DNA of 64,000 nucleotides from Collinsella sp. An268 (GCF_002159765.1 NZ_NFJH01000003.1:62001-126000), one strand, 5' to 3'; numbered from the stretch's first letter, positions 24,320 to 33,551 are shown. Notes: generated by a model not told the origin, from the letters alone. Numbers and translations: made by a program.

Positions 24320-24757
24320 ATGAAGGAAGGCTATTCGAAGGTGTTCGTGGCGCTCGACGGCACCGAGCAACAGGATTTCGTTCTCGCGCGCGCCATCAAG
24401 GTTGCGGCGAACAACGGCGCCAAGCTCATCATCGGCCACGTTATCGACTCGACGGCGCTCGAATCCGCCGGCGCCTACCCGGCAGACCTCGTCAAGGGGC
24501 TCGAGGAGGCGTTCCGCAACTCCATCGCGGCGCAGGTCGAGGAGGCCAAGCAGAATCCGGATATCGCCGAGGTCGAGATTATGATTCGCGCCGGGCGCAT
24601 CCGCGAGACGCTCAAGGACGAGATGCTCGATGTGGTGGAACCCGACCTCGTAATGTGCGGCGCCCGCGGCCTGTCGTCGATCAAGTACGCCCTTCTGGGT
24701 TCAATCTCGACGTTCCTGCTCCGCTCCACCGAGTGCGACATCCTCGTCGTCAAGTAG
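24320..24757 (+). CDS. Universal stress protein (UspA family)
   Basis: The protein is 145 residues, one Usp domain. It begins SKVFVALDGTEQ and ends with the nucleotide-binding pattern G-2X-G-9X-G-S in GARGLSSIKYALLGSIS, so it probably binds ATP. Its cellular role is not predictable from sequence. GAGGGAGG precedes the ATG. It is transcribed alone, divergently from uppP, and is followed by a clear terminator. The 220-base divergent region carries no other feature I can support. Confidence 0.92.
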   Translation: MKEGYSKVFVALDGTEQQDFVLARAIKVAANNGAKLIIGHVIDSTALESAGAYPADLVKGLEEAFRNSIAAQVEEAKQNPDIAEVEIMIRAGRIRETLKDEMLDVVEPDLVMCGARGLSSIKYALLGSISTFLLRSTECDILVVK

Positions 24758-24826
24758 CGAGCCTGCCATCGGGCAACGCACGTGCCGGCGCATGCCCAAA
24801 GAGGGCGGATGCTCTGGTTTCTCGCC

Positions 24827-24861
24827 GAGAGGGGCGCCCACGCGTCCCTCTCTTCGTTTTT
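24827..24861 (+). terminator. Intrinsic terminator after the usp gene
   Basis: GAGAGGG and CCCTCTC pair around a 12-base loop, followed by TTCGTTTTT. Confidence 0.8.
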
Positions 24862-24910
24862 ACCGGCGCGCACCGCGGCCGCACGGCAGCCACCTGGCGC
24901 CGCGCCGCCC

Positions 24911-25963
24911 CTATTCGAAATACTGGAACTTGTTGGTAGAGAACCGCAGCGTCACGGTAAAGCCCGCGCCCGGCGCGCTCGCCGCCGCGATGGATACGCC
25001 CATCTTGTCGCAGAGGCGTTTGACGAGGTAGAGGCCGATGCCCGTCGAGCGCTTGCCCGTGCGCCCGTTCTCTCCCGTGAACCCCTTCTCAAACACGCGC
25101 GGCAGGTCGGCTTCTGACACGCCGCAGCCGTTATCGGCGATCTCGAGCTCCACGGCCTCGGTCGCGCGCCCCGCGTCCACGAGGCGGCCGGAGAAGGTGA
25201 TGGTCGGCCGTTCTGCCGCTGCATACTTGACGCTGTTCTGCACAATCTGGCCGAGGATGAACTCGATCCACTTCTCATCCGTAAAGACGGCGTAATCGAG
25301 CCCTCGCTCCACCGGCGTCACGTGCGCGGCGATGAGCGCAGGCGCATTTGCCTTTAGCGCGGCGTTGACCAGCTCTTTGAGGTTGTACTTGCGGATGAGG
25401 TAATCGCGGTCGACCGCCTCGGAGCGCGCGTAAAAGAGCGCCTGCTCGATATAGCCCTCGACACGCCGCAGCTCATCGCCCACCGCCGTCAGCCGGTCAT
25501 AGTCGATGGCGCCCCGGGCGTCGTCTTCGAGATTCTCGAGCATCAGGTGCGCGGCGGCGAGAGGCGACTTGGCCTCGTGCACCCAGGTCTCGATATACTC
25601 GCGGTACTCCACGAGCTGCCGGCGCTGGGCCGCCTCGTCATCGTTGGCCGCCTTCGCGATCGCCCGCAGGGCATCGTAGACGAGTGCGCCCTCCAAGAAG
25701 TCCGGGCGAGCGACGATCTCGGCCACCAGGCGCGGCTCGACGTCGCCCTCGGCCGCCGTGGCGAGGTCTTGATAGAACGCGCGCTTGCGCAGGTAGGAGA
25801 CGGAGCCCGCCGCAATTGCCGCAGCCACGAGCGCCGCAGCGACGAGCACCACGATGTACGGGTTTGTCCCCGCCGCCACCAGGACAAAGAGGACGAGTGC
25901 GTCGCCCACCGCCAGCGCGCCCCACACGAGCAGCGTGTCGCGCAGATAGGACCCCACGCTCAT
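24911..25963 (-). CDS. Sensor histidine kinase, BceS/intramembrane-sensing type
   Basis: The protein is 350 residues. Two membrane helices at about 10-55 are separated by only a few residues, so there is no outside sensor domain; this is the intramembrane-sensing layout of BceS/GraS/VraS-type kinases for cell-wall-active peptides. His129 in EYIETWVHEAKSPLAAA is the phosphorylation site. The ATPase domain has QNSVKYA (N box), ADNGCGVSE (G1), FEKGFTGENGR (F) and RSTGIGLYLVKRL (G2). It lies 9 bases behind its response regulator. BceS kinases normally work with a BceAB transporter, which is not adjacent here. Confidence 0.92.
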   Translation of the reverse strand: MSVGSYLRDTLLVWGALAVGDALVLFVLVAAGTNPYIVVLVAAALVAAAIAAGSVSYLRKRAFYQDLATAAEGDVEPRLVAEIVARPDFLEGALVYDALRAIAKAANDDEAAQRRQLVEYREYIETWVHEAKSPLAAAHLMLENLEDDARGAIDYDRLTAVGDELRRVEGYIEQALFYARSEAVDRDYLIRKYNLKELVNAALKANAPALIAAHVTPVERGLDYAVFTDEKWIEFILGQIVQNSVKYAAAERPTITFSGRLVDAGRATEAVELEIADNGCGVSEADLPRVFEKGFTGENGRTGKRSTGIGLYLVKRLCDKMGVSIAAASAPGAGFTVTLRFSTNKFQYFE

Positions 25964-25972
25964 ACGCGCCCC

Positions 25973-26638
25973 CTACACCGCATACCCGCGGCCGCGGTGC
26001 GTCGTGAGGTATCCCGAGACGCCGATCTTCTCGAGCGTGGCGCGCAGGCGGTTGATGTTGACGGTGAGGGTATTGTCGTCCACAAACGCGTCGGAATCCC
26101 ACAGGTCGCGCATGAGAGCCTCGCGCGAGACGATGGTGCCGGCACGCCGCATGAGGAGCGCCAGAATGCGCATCTCGTTTTTGGTGAGCTCGACCTCGCC
26201 GCCCGCCGCGCGCGCGACCGAGCGCGAAAGATCGAGGGTGAGGCCGTTGTGCTCGAGCGTGCTTTTGCCCTCCGCATCCGAGGTGCGGCGCAGAAGCGCC
26301 TGGATGCGCGCCACGAGCACCCGGGCGCGATACGGCTTGGCGATGAAATCGTCCGCGCCCATGGTCATGCTCATGACCTCGTCGATCTCGGTCACCCGGC
26401 TCGTGAGCACGATAAGGGGGACATCGGAGGAGGCCCGGAGTTCTCGGCAGATAAACTGGCCGTCGGTGCCGGGCAGGGTGAGGTCGAGCAGCACGAGTGC
26501 CGGCTGGGCGGCGATGATGTCCTCGACCACGTGGTCGAATGCGGTAGCGGCAGCGACCTCAAAGCCGTTGCGCTCGAGCACCTCCACGAGTTCGCCGCGG
26601 ATCGCGGCATCGTCTTCTACCACATAGATGAGCGCCAT
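25973..26638 (-). CDS. OmpR-family response regulator
   Basis: The protein is 221 residues. The receiver domain has acidic Glu8-Asp9, the phosphorylation site Asp52 in LLDLTLPG, and Lys101 in AKPY. The C-terminal winged helix (about 125-221) ends TTHRGRGYAV, as usual for OmpR/PhoB. It is the cognate regulator of the kinase 9 bases downstream. AAGAAAGG precedes the ATG. Its targets are not shown; a permease of the FtsX kind is present at the right end of the window but 37 kb away. Confidence 0.94.
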   Translation of the reverse strand: MALIYVVEDDAAIRGELVEVLERNGFEVAAATAFDHVVEDIIAAQPALVLLDLTLPGTDGQFICRELRASSDVPLIVLTSRVTEIDEVMSMTMGADDFIAKPYRARVLVARIQALLRRTSDAEGKSTLEHNGLTLDLSRSVARAAGGEVELTKNEMRILALLMRRAGTIVSREALMRDLWDSDAFVDDNTLTVNINRLRATLEKIGVSGYLTTHRGRGYAV

Positions 26639-26690
26639 GTGACCGCCTTTCTTGCCGGGGCTCCGCAGGTCTTACCAAAACGCTGCCGCG

Positions 26691-27413
26691 TCACCCGCGA
26701 AGCTTCTCGTACCCCGCTACCAGCAGGTCCACGAGGTCGTCTGCCGGGACGTCGGGCGCATCCCCGGCCGCCACTACCCCGTGCTCGTCGGAGAGGAGCA
26801 GAAGCGCACCCGCGCAGGCGCCGGCGAGCGCCCGATACGGCAGCGCCGGGTCGCGCTCGATGCGCACCCCGCGCGCCTCTGCCAGCTGCGCCGCCAGCGA
26901 GGCGACGCCGGCAAGCGGGTCCTCGGCACCCACCCCTAACACGAGCGCGCCGGCGCGGTGGGCGGCAAGCACCTCGGGGGCAACGCCGGTGCGGTCCGCC
27001 TCGCGATGCGCGTCGAGCGCGCGGTAGATGAGCGCCTCGCGCGCGGTCGAGGCGAGTCGCTCGTACGGGCCGGTCGACATCGCGGCCTGGCCCGCCGTAT
27101 CGATGACGAGCATGAGCACGCCGTCGTCCGGCACGGCAACCGTCGTGTCATCGGCAAGCGACCACTCGACGTGCTGCTTTGCCCACGAGAGAAGACCGCG
27201 GCCAACCGGCGCGCCCTGAATGCGGCGCGCTGCCAGCGCGCGGATATGACGGTTGAGAAGCGGTACGCGCCGCTTCGTGAGGCGCCACCGGCAGACGAGC
27301 GCGGGCTCGCCCAACTCAAAGCCGCTCTCCGGCGCACGGGCCGCATCGCACGCCGCCTGCGGGGGTACCGCGCACCGCCCCTCGCCGGCGTCTGGGGTCT
27401 TGTCCGGCTCCAT
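26691..27413 (-). CDS. Conserved hypothetical protein (240 aa)
   Basis: I do not recognise this family. The protein is soluble, without signal peptide. The N-terminal 45 residues are polar, followed by a basic part (RWRLTKRRVPLLNRHIRALAA) and then an alpha/beta-looking region with hydrophobic strands VLMLVIDTAGQAAMS, GALVLGVGAED and GALLLLSDEHGVVAAG. The start ATG at 27413 is supported by AAGGAGC upstream. It lies between purH and the response regulator gene, with gaps of 117 and 52 bases, all in one direction; the first gap holds a hairpin. A nucleotide or cofactor role would be a guess. Confidence 0.55.
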   Translation of the reverse strand: MEPDKTPDAGEGRCAVPPQAACDAARAPESGFELGEPALVCRWRLTKRRVPLLNRHIRALAARRIQGAPVGRGLLSWAKQHVEWSLADDTTVAVPDDGVLMLVIDTAGQAAMSTGPYERLASTAREALIYRALDAHREADRTGVAPEVLAAHRAGALVLGVGAEDPLAGVASLAAQLAEARGVRIERDPALPYRALAGACAGALLLLSDEHGVVAAGDAPDVPADDLVDLLVAGYEKLRG

Positions 27414-27460
27414 ATGCTGCTCCTTCTGCTCAGGCACCCCACGGTCCCTCCGATGCAACA

Positions 27461-27491
27461 AGCGCCCCAGGCCAACGGACCCGGGGCGCCT
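27461..27491 (-). terminator. Possible terminator after purH
   Basis: GGCGCCCC and GGGGCGC pair on the minus strand with a 14-base loop, about 40 bases past purH; the following TTGTTG is a weak U tract. Confidence 0.4.
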
Positions 27492-27529
27492 TGCCTGGCA
27501 TCGGTTGGAGGCGCTTGGCGCCGCAAACG

Positions 27530-29173
27530 TTAGTGACGGAAATGGCGCGTGCCCGTAAACACCATCGCGATGTTGTGCTCGTTGCACGCCTCGATGGACT
27601 CGTCATCGCGCACCGAGCCGCCCGGCTGGATGATGGCGGTCACGCCGTGCGCCGCGAGCACGTCGACGTTGTCGCGGAACGGGAAGAACGCGTCGCTCGC
27701 GCAGGCGAAGCCGCCCTTCTCGACGCCCATGCGGTCGCAGGCGTCCTCCGCGCGCTCGCATGCGAGCAGCGCCGAGTCGACGCGGTTGGGCTGCCCGGGC
27801 CCCATGCCGATACCCGCCTCGTTCTTGGCGATGAGGATGGCGTTGGACTTGACCGTCTTCACGACGCGCCACGCAAAGAGCAGATCGCGCATCTCGGCAT
27901 CGGTGGGCTTGCGCTCGGTGGGATAGGTAAAGGTCGCGGGGTCCTCCTCGACGGTGTCGACCTGCTGCAGCAGCATGCCGCCGTCTACCGAGCGGACCTC
28001 GAGGCGCGCGTGGCCCTCGGCGCCGCCGGTGGCGAGCACGCGCAGGTTGGCGCGCTTGGCAAGGCGCTCAAGCGCCTCGGGCGTGTAGCTCGGGGCGATA
28101 AGGACCTCGACGAACTGCTTGTTCTGGTCGGCGAAGTGCTCGACGAGCGAAAGCGGCACCTCGCGGTTGACGGCGATGATGCCGCCGAAGGCGCTCTTGG
28201 GATCGCAGGCGAACGCGCGGTCGTAGGCGGTCGTGACATCCTCGGCCACCGCGGAGCCGCACGGGTTCTGGTGCTTCAGGATGACGACGGCCGGATCGTC
28301 AAACTCGCGCACCGCATTCCACGCGGCGTCGGCATCGAGGAAGTTGTTGTACGAGAGCGGCTTGCCCTGAATCTGCTCGGCACCCACGAGCGGGTTGGCG
28401 GAGGAGCCGTTGACCGAGAACTCGTCGGCAAAGCGGTAGACCGCCGCCGCCTGATGCGGGTTCTCGCCGTAGCGCAGGTCCTGCGTCTTGGCAAGGTTCA
28501 CGACGAGCACCTCGGGCGTCTGGAAGCCCTCCTCGCCTGCGGCGGCGGCAACGGCGGGCTCCTCGGCGGCGAGGTAGTCGTTCAGCCACGTGGAGATGGC
28601 GGAGTCGTAGGCCGCGGTTCGCGTGTAGACCTTGGCGGCGAGGCGGCGGCGCGTGGAGCGCAGCGTGGCGCCCTCGTGCAGGCGCATCTCCTCGAGGATG
28701 GCGTCGTAGTCGGCCGGGTCGCACACCACGGTCACCGCATCGTTGTTCTTGGCGGCGGAACGCAGCATCGACGGGCCGCCGATATCGATGTGCTCGATCG
28801 CATCGGCAAACGTGACGTCGGGCGCGGCGACGGTCTTCTCAAACTCGTAGAGGTTCACGACCACGAGGTCGATGAGCTCGATACCGTGCTCGGCCGCCTG
28901 CGCCATGTGCTCTGCGGAGTCGCGGCGCGCCAGCAGAGCGCCGTGCACCTTGGGGTGCAGGGTCTTCACGCGACCGTCCATCATCTCGGGGAAGCCGGTG
29001 AAGTCCTCGATGGGGGTGACGGGAACGCCCGCGTCCTCAATCGCCTTGGCCGTACCTCCCGTGGAGATGACCTCGACCCCAAACTCATCCACCAACGCGC
29101 GGGCAAAGTCAACCACGCCCGTCTTGTCGGTCACCGAGATCAGCGCACGCGCGATCTTCCGCTCCGTTCCCAT
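27530..29173 (-). CDS. purH: Bifunctional AICAR formyltransferase/IMP cyclohydrolase
   Basis: PurH performs the last two steps of IMP synthesis: formyl transfer to AICAR, then ring closure. The 547 residues have the cyclohydrolase (MGS-like) domain first, with [49 protein letters not shown], and [14 protein letters not shown]; the transformylase domain follows with [32 protein letters not shown] and [21 protein letters not shown] precedes the ATG. No other purine gene is adjacent. No purine riboswitch is seen in the 87-base gap to the DUF2207 gene. Confidence 0.97.
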   Translation of the reverse strand: MGTERKIARALISVTDKTGVVDFARALVDEFGVEVISTGGTAKAIEDAGVPVTPIEDFTGFPEMMDGRVKTLHPKVHGALLARRDSAEHMAQAAEHGIELIDLVVVNLYEFEKTVAAPDVTFADAIEHIDIGGPSMLRSAAKNNDAVTVVCDPADYDAILEEMRLHEGATLRSTRRRLAAKVYTRTAAYDSAISTWLNDYLAAEEPAVAAAAGEEGFQTPEVLVVNLAKTQDLRYGENPHQAAAVYRFADEFSVNGSSANPLVGAEQIQGKPLSYNNFLDADAAWNAVREFDDPAVVILKHQNPCGSAVAEDVTTAYDRAFACDPKSAFGGIIAVNREVPLSLVEHFADQNKQFVEVLIAPSYTPEALERLAKRANLRVLATGGAEGHARLEVRSVDGGMLLQQVDTVEEDPATFTYPTERKPTDAEMRDLLFAWRVVKTVKSNAILIAKNEAGIGMGPGQPNRVDSALLACERAEDACDRMGVEKGGFACASDAFFPFRDNVDVLAAHGVTAIIQPGGSVRDDESIEACNEHNIAMVFTGTRHFRH

Positions 29174-29260
29174 ATGTCCTCCTCGCCCTTACCGACCCGC
29201 CCTGTGCGATGTCGCGAAAGCAGTCTCTTAAATGTAGCGCAACCGCGCCCCAGCCGCACC

Positions 29261-31237
29261 TCAGAACGTGCCGCCGCCTCCGCCGCCGACGCCTCCGCCG
29301 CCGCCAACGGAAAAACCGCCGCCGAGACCCTCCGCCGAAGCGTCTTGAGCGCTCGCCGCGAGCGACGTCGCCCCCTCAAACGAGGAGTCCGTCGTCTGCC
29401 ACAGTGATGTGCGGTACCCATGCCACGGCCAGAACCACCACATGAGCGGATAGGGATAGTCAAAGCCGTCAGCCGTGGCCGTTGCCGCGGCATACCCGCT
29501 CGCCGCGGCGGCCCCCACCGGCTCGGGGCTCGCCGTGATCCGGCGCAGCACGCCCTCGTCTACGCCTACCGCCACCGCGGCGATGAGGAGGCGCCGCTCT
29601 TCCGCACGCGCGATACCCAGCAGCTCGCCGCGCTCAGCGGTCGTCTCGATCCAGGCGCGAAACGCCTCGCAGCGCGCCTTGAGCTCTGCGCCCGCCTGCG
29701 TTGCGGTGCGGCAGGTATAGGCGACGATGAGCGCCCCGACCAAGAGGGCAAACCCGATGCAAAACGGCGCAAACGTCGCCGCGTCCGTCATGATGAGCAG
29801 GATGAGCGACGCCGCAAAGAGCACGCCCGAGCCGATGGTGGTCGCCGTCTTGAACCCCGCCGTCGAGGCAGTGAGCTCGCGCGCCGCAAGCTCCCGGGTG
29901 ACGGCGTCGGTAAACCCGCTGATATACGCCTGCATGCCGAGGGCATCGTCCGTCTCGCCCAGCTTCGCCATGTCCACCTTGGTGCGCCCGTCGCGGAAGC
30001 AGAGTCTCAGCGCCGCCGCGTCGATGCCCGACCCGGCGAGGTGCGCCGCGTTTTCGAGCGCGAGCACGTAGTGCGGCCGCTTGGCTTCACCTATAAGGCC
30101 GTCCTCTGGACCGCGCGCCTCCACCCGCACCGCGCCCTCGTCGGTGAGCTTCATCAGCGTGACGGTAAAGGCGCGAGCGCCCACGTTGCCGTCGTCCATA
30201 AAGGCCGCGAGCACAGCGGGATGATCGCTCGAGGGGATCTCGGTCAGAAACTGGTCGGTAAACGAGGGCTTGGGCGACCGGCCGCGCGTGGCGCGATAGA
30301 CGAGCACCGCGACCAAGAGCACCGCCGGCAGGGCCACTTGGGCGATTCCGCCTCCCTCGGTGAGGGCGCGCTGCTGCTCGCGGCGGGCCTGGGCGTCCGC
30401 CGCCCAGGTTGTCTCCTCGTCGAGGATGGCCTGCATGCGATCGGTCGACCCCGCATCCCCCACCGCCGCAAGGCCGGCGACCCATGCCCGGGGAAACGCA
30501 ACGCGCACCTCGGCAAACGAACCGTCGCGCACCTGCGGCACCATTGCCGTCACCGAGGGTTCGGATGCATCGAGCGCAATCTCGCCCGCCTCATCGCTAT
30601 GGCCCCAGGCGCGGAAGGTCTCACCGACCTCCGCCGGCGCACCGGACGCCGCGGCAAACCGCACCGTGAGCGAGACGTTCTGCGCGGGCTCATCCCAATC
30701 GGGCCCCACAAACTGCCAGTAGAGCTCGGCGGTGTCCGCCCAAGCCATAACGGCGCCCGTGAGCGTGTAGGTGAGGCGGAAGGTGGCCTCGGTGTCCTCC
30801 CCATGGGGCGCAAAGAGCTGGATGCGCAGGCTGTCATCCTCCTCGGCCACGGTAAAGACGCCGTCGTCGCCCGGCTCCGCCTCGCCCGTGCGCGCAAGCT
30901 CGCGCGCAGAGCCGTCCTCCACGAGCGAGGCCTCAATGGATGCGACGTCCACCCATGAAGGGCGCCCCTGCTCGTTCTGCATGATGGGAACGGTCCAGAA
31001 CACGCCGTTGACCTCGTCGTCGAAGGCAAAGGTACGCTCCTCGGTTATGTTGAGCGCGCCGTCCGCCCCCACCACCGCGTCGATAACGACGCGCGGCATC
31101 TCGTAGGCACGGGCAGAAACAGGACGGGCACACGCCAGCGCGGCGATAAGAATCGCGAGCGCGAGCCAGATCCGGCGCTGACCCCGTCCGCCTCGGAGCC
31201 ATCCCGGCTGCCGGCCCGTCGCACGCCTCGTCGTCAT
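29261..31237 (-). CDS. DUF2207 membrane protein with Gly-rich C-terminus
   Basis: The protein is 658 residues. A signal peptide or membrane anchor lies at about 22-45; residues 45-290 form the exported DUF2207 domain (FDDEVNGVFWTVPI is typical); a membrane helix follows at about 305-325; then a cytoplasmic part; and two helices at about 500-545. The C-terminus is Gly-rich (GGGFSVGGGGGVGGGGGGTF), a common ending for this family. The function is unknown; similar proteins are predicted to handle envelope or membrane stress. It is followed by purH with an 87-base gap and diverges from the ferritin gene. Confidence 0.88.
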   Translation of the reverse strand: MTTRRATGRQPGWLRGGRGQRRIWLALAILIAALACARPVSARAYEMPRVVIDAVVGADGALNITEERTFAFDDEVNGVFWTVPIMQNEQGRPSWVDVASIEASLVEDGSARELARTGEAEPGDDGVFTVAEEDDSLRIQLFAPHGEDTEATFRLTYTLTGAVMAWADTAELYWQFVGPDWDEPAQNVSLTVRFAAASGAPAEVGETFRAWGHSDEAGEIALDASEPSVTAMVPQVRDGSFAEVRVAFPRAWVAGLAAVGDAGSTDRMQAILDEETTWAADAQARREQQRALTEGGGIAQVALPAVLLVAVLVYRATRGRSPKPSFTDQFLTEIPSSDHPAVLAAFMDDGNVGARAFTVTLMKLTDEGAVRVEARGPEDGLIGEAKRPHYVLALENAAHLAGSGIDAAALRLCFRDGRTKVDMAKLGETDDALGMQAYISGFTDAVTRELAARELTASTAGFKTATTIGSGVLFAASLILLIMTDAATFAPFCIGFALLVGALIVAYTCRTATQAGAELKARCEAFRAWIETTAERGELLGIARAEERRLLIAAVAVGVDEGVLRRITASPEPVGAAAASGYAAATATADGFDYPYPLMWWFWPWHGYRTSLWQTTDSSFEGATSLAASAQDASAEGLGGGFSVGGGGGVGGGGGGTF

Positions 31238-31484
31238 AGCGGCTTCCCTTCTCTCGGCGTCGTCTCCCCTATTCTACCGAGACGTGCGGACACGCGTGCG
31301 TGCATACCGCGAGCGCGCAGCGTCCCTCGGACGCGCGGGCGCGCGTCCCGCCCCGCGCCCAATTGCGACGAAACGGTGAGTCTCGCGTGAGGGAATTGTG
31401 GATGCGTTTGAACGCCCGCAGACGGGTATACGAACAGTGCGACTCGGAAACGCATTCGATACCTACGACGCGGGAAGGAACACC

Positions 31485-32003
31485 ATGGCGCTCACCGATC
31501 AGGTTACGTCCGTTCTCAACGAGCAGATCAACAAGGAGCTCTACTCCTCCTATCTGTACCTCACCTTTGCCGACTACTACGAGGACCGCGGCCTCAAGGG
31601 CTTTGCCAACTGGTACGAGATTCAGGCTAAGGAGGAGATGGACCACGCCATGGCCATCCGCCGCTACCTCCTCGACAACGACTTCACGCCCACCATGGAG
31701 GCCATCGCCAAGCCGGACAAGACGTTTGAGAACGATCTGGCCCCGCTCGAGGCGGGCCTCGAGCATGAGGAGTACGTCACGAGCCTCATCCACCACTGCT
31801 ACGAAGTGGCCCATGAGGTGCACGACGTCCGCACCATGAAGTTCCTCGACTGGTTTGTGAGCGAGCAGGGCGAGGAGGAGACCAACGCCCGCGACATGAT
31901 CACCAACATGAAGCTCTTCGGCTGCGATCCCAAGGGTCTCTACGACCTCGATCGCGAGTATCAGACGCGCGTCTACACGCAGATGACCGCGCTTCCGCTG
32001 TAG
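31485..32003 (+). CDS. Ferritin (iron storage)
   Basis: The 172-residue protein is a non-haem ferritin that oxidises Fe2+ and stores it as mineral in a 24-subunit shell. Ferroxidase-centre residues Glu18, Glu51 and His54 are visible in LNEQINKELYSSYLY and QAKEEMDHAMAI, and further ligands are near GLEHEEYVTSLI and EQGEEETNARDMI. ATG at 31485 is preferred: GGAAGGA lies upstream and earlier in-frame residues do not match the family. It is a single-gene unit; the 247-base divergent region contains its promoter, which I could not place with confidence. Two strong hairpins follow. Confidence 0.95.
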   Translation: MALTDQVTSVLNEQINKELYSSYLYLTFADYYEDRGLKGFANWYEIQAKEEMDHAMAIRRYLLDNDFTPTMEAIAKPDKTFENDLAPLEAGLEHEEYVTSLIHHCYEVAHEVHDVRTMKFLDWFVSEQGEEETNARDMITNMKLFGCDPKGLYDLDREYQTRVYTQMTALPL

Positions 32004-32016
32004 CCTCCCTTCCTTA

Positions 32017-32047
32017 GCGGGGGCGGTTCCCCCCTAACCGCCCCCGC
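32017..32047 (+). terminator. Hairpin terminator after the ferritin gene
   Basis: GCGGGGGCGGTT and AACCGCCCCCGC form a perfect 12-bp stem with a C-rich 7-base loop, 13 bases past the stop; ACGGTTTG follows, so the U tract is poor. Confidence 0.65.
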
Positions 32048-32071
32048 ACGGTTTGTCCCCCCCCTTTTCCA

Positions 32072-32103
32072 GGAGCCCCCGGGTATGCAGGCCCGGGGGC
32101 TCC
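32072..32103 (+). terminator. Second hairpin after the ferritin gene
   Basis: GGAGCCCCCGGG and CCCGGGGGCTCC form a perfect 12-bp stem with an 8-base loop, preceded by CCCCCCCCTTTTCC. No T run follows, so termination strength is uncertain; it may back up the first hairpin. Confidence 0.55.
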
Positions 32104-32195
32104 AGCCGTTTGTGGGCCGGCGCCCGGCTCGCCCTTAGGTATGACGGTGCGCTTCTCTGGCCGTGAGCGTGGCGGCTCCCCTATACTCTCTAACC

Positions 32196-33155
32196 ATGAG
32201 TAGCTCATCCAACATAGTCGGGCGCTTTGCCCCCACGCCTTCCGGCCGCATGCACTTGGGCAACATCTACGCCGCACTCGTGGCGTGGCTATCGGTCCGC
32301 AGCGCCGAAGGGCGCATGGTGCTGCGCATAGAGGACCTCGACCCGCGCACCCAGTCGGGGCCGTGGACAGACTACTTGCTCGCCGACCTGCACTGGCTCG
32401 GCCTCGATTGGGACGAGGGACCCTACTACCAGCGCGACCGTGTTGAGGCGTATCATGCCGCCCTCGACCAACTCCGCGACGCTGGCCTGCTCTACCCGTG
32501 TTTCTGCACACGCGCGGAGCTCCACGCCGCAAGCGCGCCCCATGCAAGCGACGGCACGCCCATCTACGCGGGCACGTGCCGAGACCTCTCCCCCAAAGAA
32601 GTCGCGCGGCGCTCCGCCGCGCGCCCCGCGGCGCTGCGTCTTATGGTGCCTGGCGAGAATGATCCCGCGGGCACGATTTCCTTTACCGACCGTGTCTTTG
32701 GCCCGCAAACCGAGGTCCTCGCCCGCGATTGCGGCGACTTCCTCGTCCGTCGCAGCGACGGTGTCTTTGCCTATCAGCTTGCCGTGGTGGTTGACGACGC
32801 GCAGATGGGCGTCACCGAGGTGGTCCGGGGACACGACCTGCTTAGCTCCTCCGCGCGCCAGATCTATCTGCAGCGCCTGCTTGGCTACCCAGAGCCCGCC
32901 TATGCCCATGTGCCGCTTCTGGTCGCCCCCGACGGACGCCGCCTCTCCAAGCGCGACCGGGATCTCGACATGGAGGGTCTGCGCGAGCGTTTTGGCACAC
33001 CCGAGCGCCTGCTAGGGTGGGTCGCCGGCGTGGCGGGCCTTGCGCCGGACACCGAGCCGCGCAGCGCTTGCGAGCTGGCTGAGCTCTTCAGCTGGGACCT
33101 CGTCCGTGCGCATCGCGGCGACATCGCAGTAACAACCAGCGACTCTTGTCAGTAA
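32196..33155 (+). CDS. gluQ: Glutamyl-Q tRNA(Asp) synthetase
   Basis: It attaches glutamate to the queuosine base of tRNA(Asp), not to the acceptor end. The 319 residues are a short GluRS catalytic core: FAPTPSGRMHLGN with the HxGN signature at 20-23, RIEDLDPRTQSGP, the zinc-site cysteines in YPCFCTRAEL, the KMSKS-like loop GRRLSKRDRD, and no anticodon-binding domain. ATG at 32196 starts just before the conserved SNIVGRFAPTPSG; the in-frame ATG 11 codons upstream is less likely. The last codons (SDSCQ) fall inside a perfect inverted repeat, so the C-terminus may have been altered by insertion of that element. It is transcribed alone. Confidence 0.93.
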   Translation: MSSSSNIVGRFAPTPSGRMHLGNIYAALVAWLSVRSAEGRMVLRIEDLDPRTQSGPWTDYLLADLHWLGLDWDEGPYYQRDRVEAYHAALDQLRDAGLLYPCFCTRAELHAASAPHASDGTPIYAGTCRDLSPKEVARRSAARPAALRLMVPGENDPAGTISFTDRVFGPQTEVLARDCGDFLVRRSDGVFAYQLAVVVDDAQMGVTEVVRGHDLLSSSARQIYLQRLLGYPEPAYAHVPLLVAPDGRRLSKRDRDLDMEGLRERFGTPERLLGWVAGVAGLAPDTEPRSACELAELFSWDLVRAHRGDIAVTTSDSCQ

Positions 33156-33213
33156 CCAGCAGGTCTTTTCAATAAGCGCCTCTTCGGCGGACAAAAATGA
33201 CAAGAGTCGCTGG
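33136..33213. repeat. 16-bp perfect inverted repeat at the gluQ 3' end
   Basis: CCAGCGACTCTTGTCA at 33136-33151 is matched by TGACAAGAGTCGCTGG at 33198-33213. The 46-base spacer contains a small hairpin (GCGCC/GGCG) and a second AACCAGC. The left arm is inside gluQ, covering its last codons. It resembles the ends of a small non-autonomous element, or a very long terminator without a T run. Confidence 0.7.
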
Positions 33214-33267
33214 AAATGAAATGAAGCGCAGGCGGGAGCGCTCAACGTGTGCGCAGAAAGCGCGCCG

Positions 33268-33546
33268 CTACGCTACGTGTTGCCCCTTTGCCTGGAGCAC
33301 GATATTGCGAAGCTCTTCCGAGCGCGTCCAGCCATGGGTGTGAGCGCGCTCATCTACAAATGACATGAGGGATACGGGGAATCGCACGGTATAGGGCCGA
33401 ACTTCTTCAGAGGCAAGCGATGGCCTTCCTCGGCGAGGTTTACAAAGCGTCTTTTCGTCCCACGTGTCCTCTTCGTACGACTTTCCACGCGCATCGGCTT
33501 CGGCCTCGGTCATCCCAATGCTCTGCAGCAGCCTTTCATCGCTCAT
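33268..33546 (-). CDS. Ribbon-helix-helix antitoxin-like protein
   Basis: The protein is 92 residues. The C-terminal half (RPYTVRFPVSLMSFVDERA, then HTHGWTRSEELRNIVLQ) has the strand-helix-helix pattern of CopG/Arc DNA-binding domains. The N-terminal half is acidic (EAEADARGKSYEEDTWDEKTL) and could wrap around a toxin. This order is reversed compared with MazE-type antitoxins. ATG at 33546 is the start, with GGAG from the end of the upstream gene as ribosome site; a GTG three codons earlier overlaps that stop. It pairs with the 85-residue protein upstream. The toxin-antitoxin label is inferred from size, order and domain type. Confidence 0.7.
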   Translation of the reverse strand: MSDERLLQSIGMTEAEADARGKSYEEDTWDEKTLCKPRRGRPSLASEEVRPYTVRFPVSLMSFVDERAHTHGWTRSEELRNIVLQAKGQHVA

Positions 33547-33551
33547 GAAAA

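Noticed and set aside
27491-29407. A 638-codon plus-strand frame
   Set aside because: It is antisense to purH; the plus-strand translation has no family motif and a very skewed composition.
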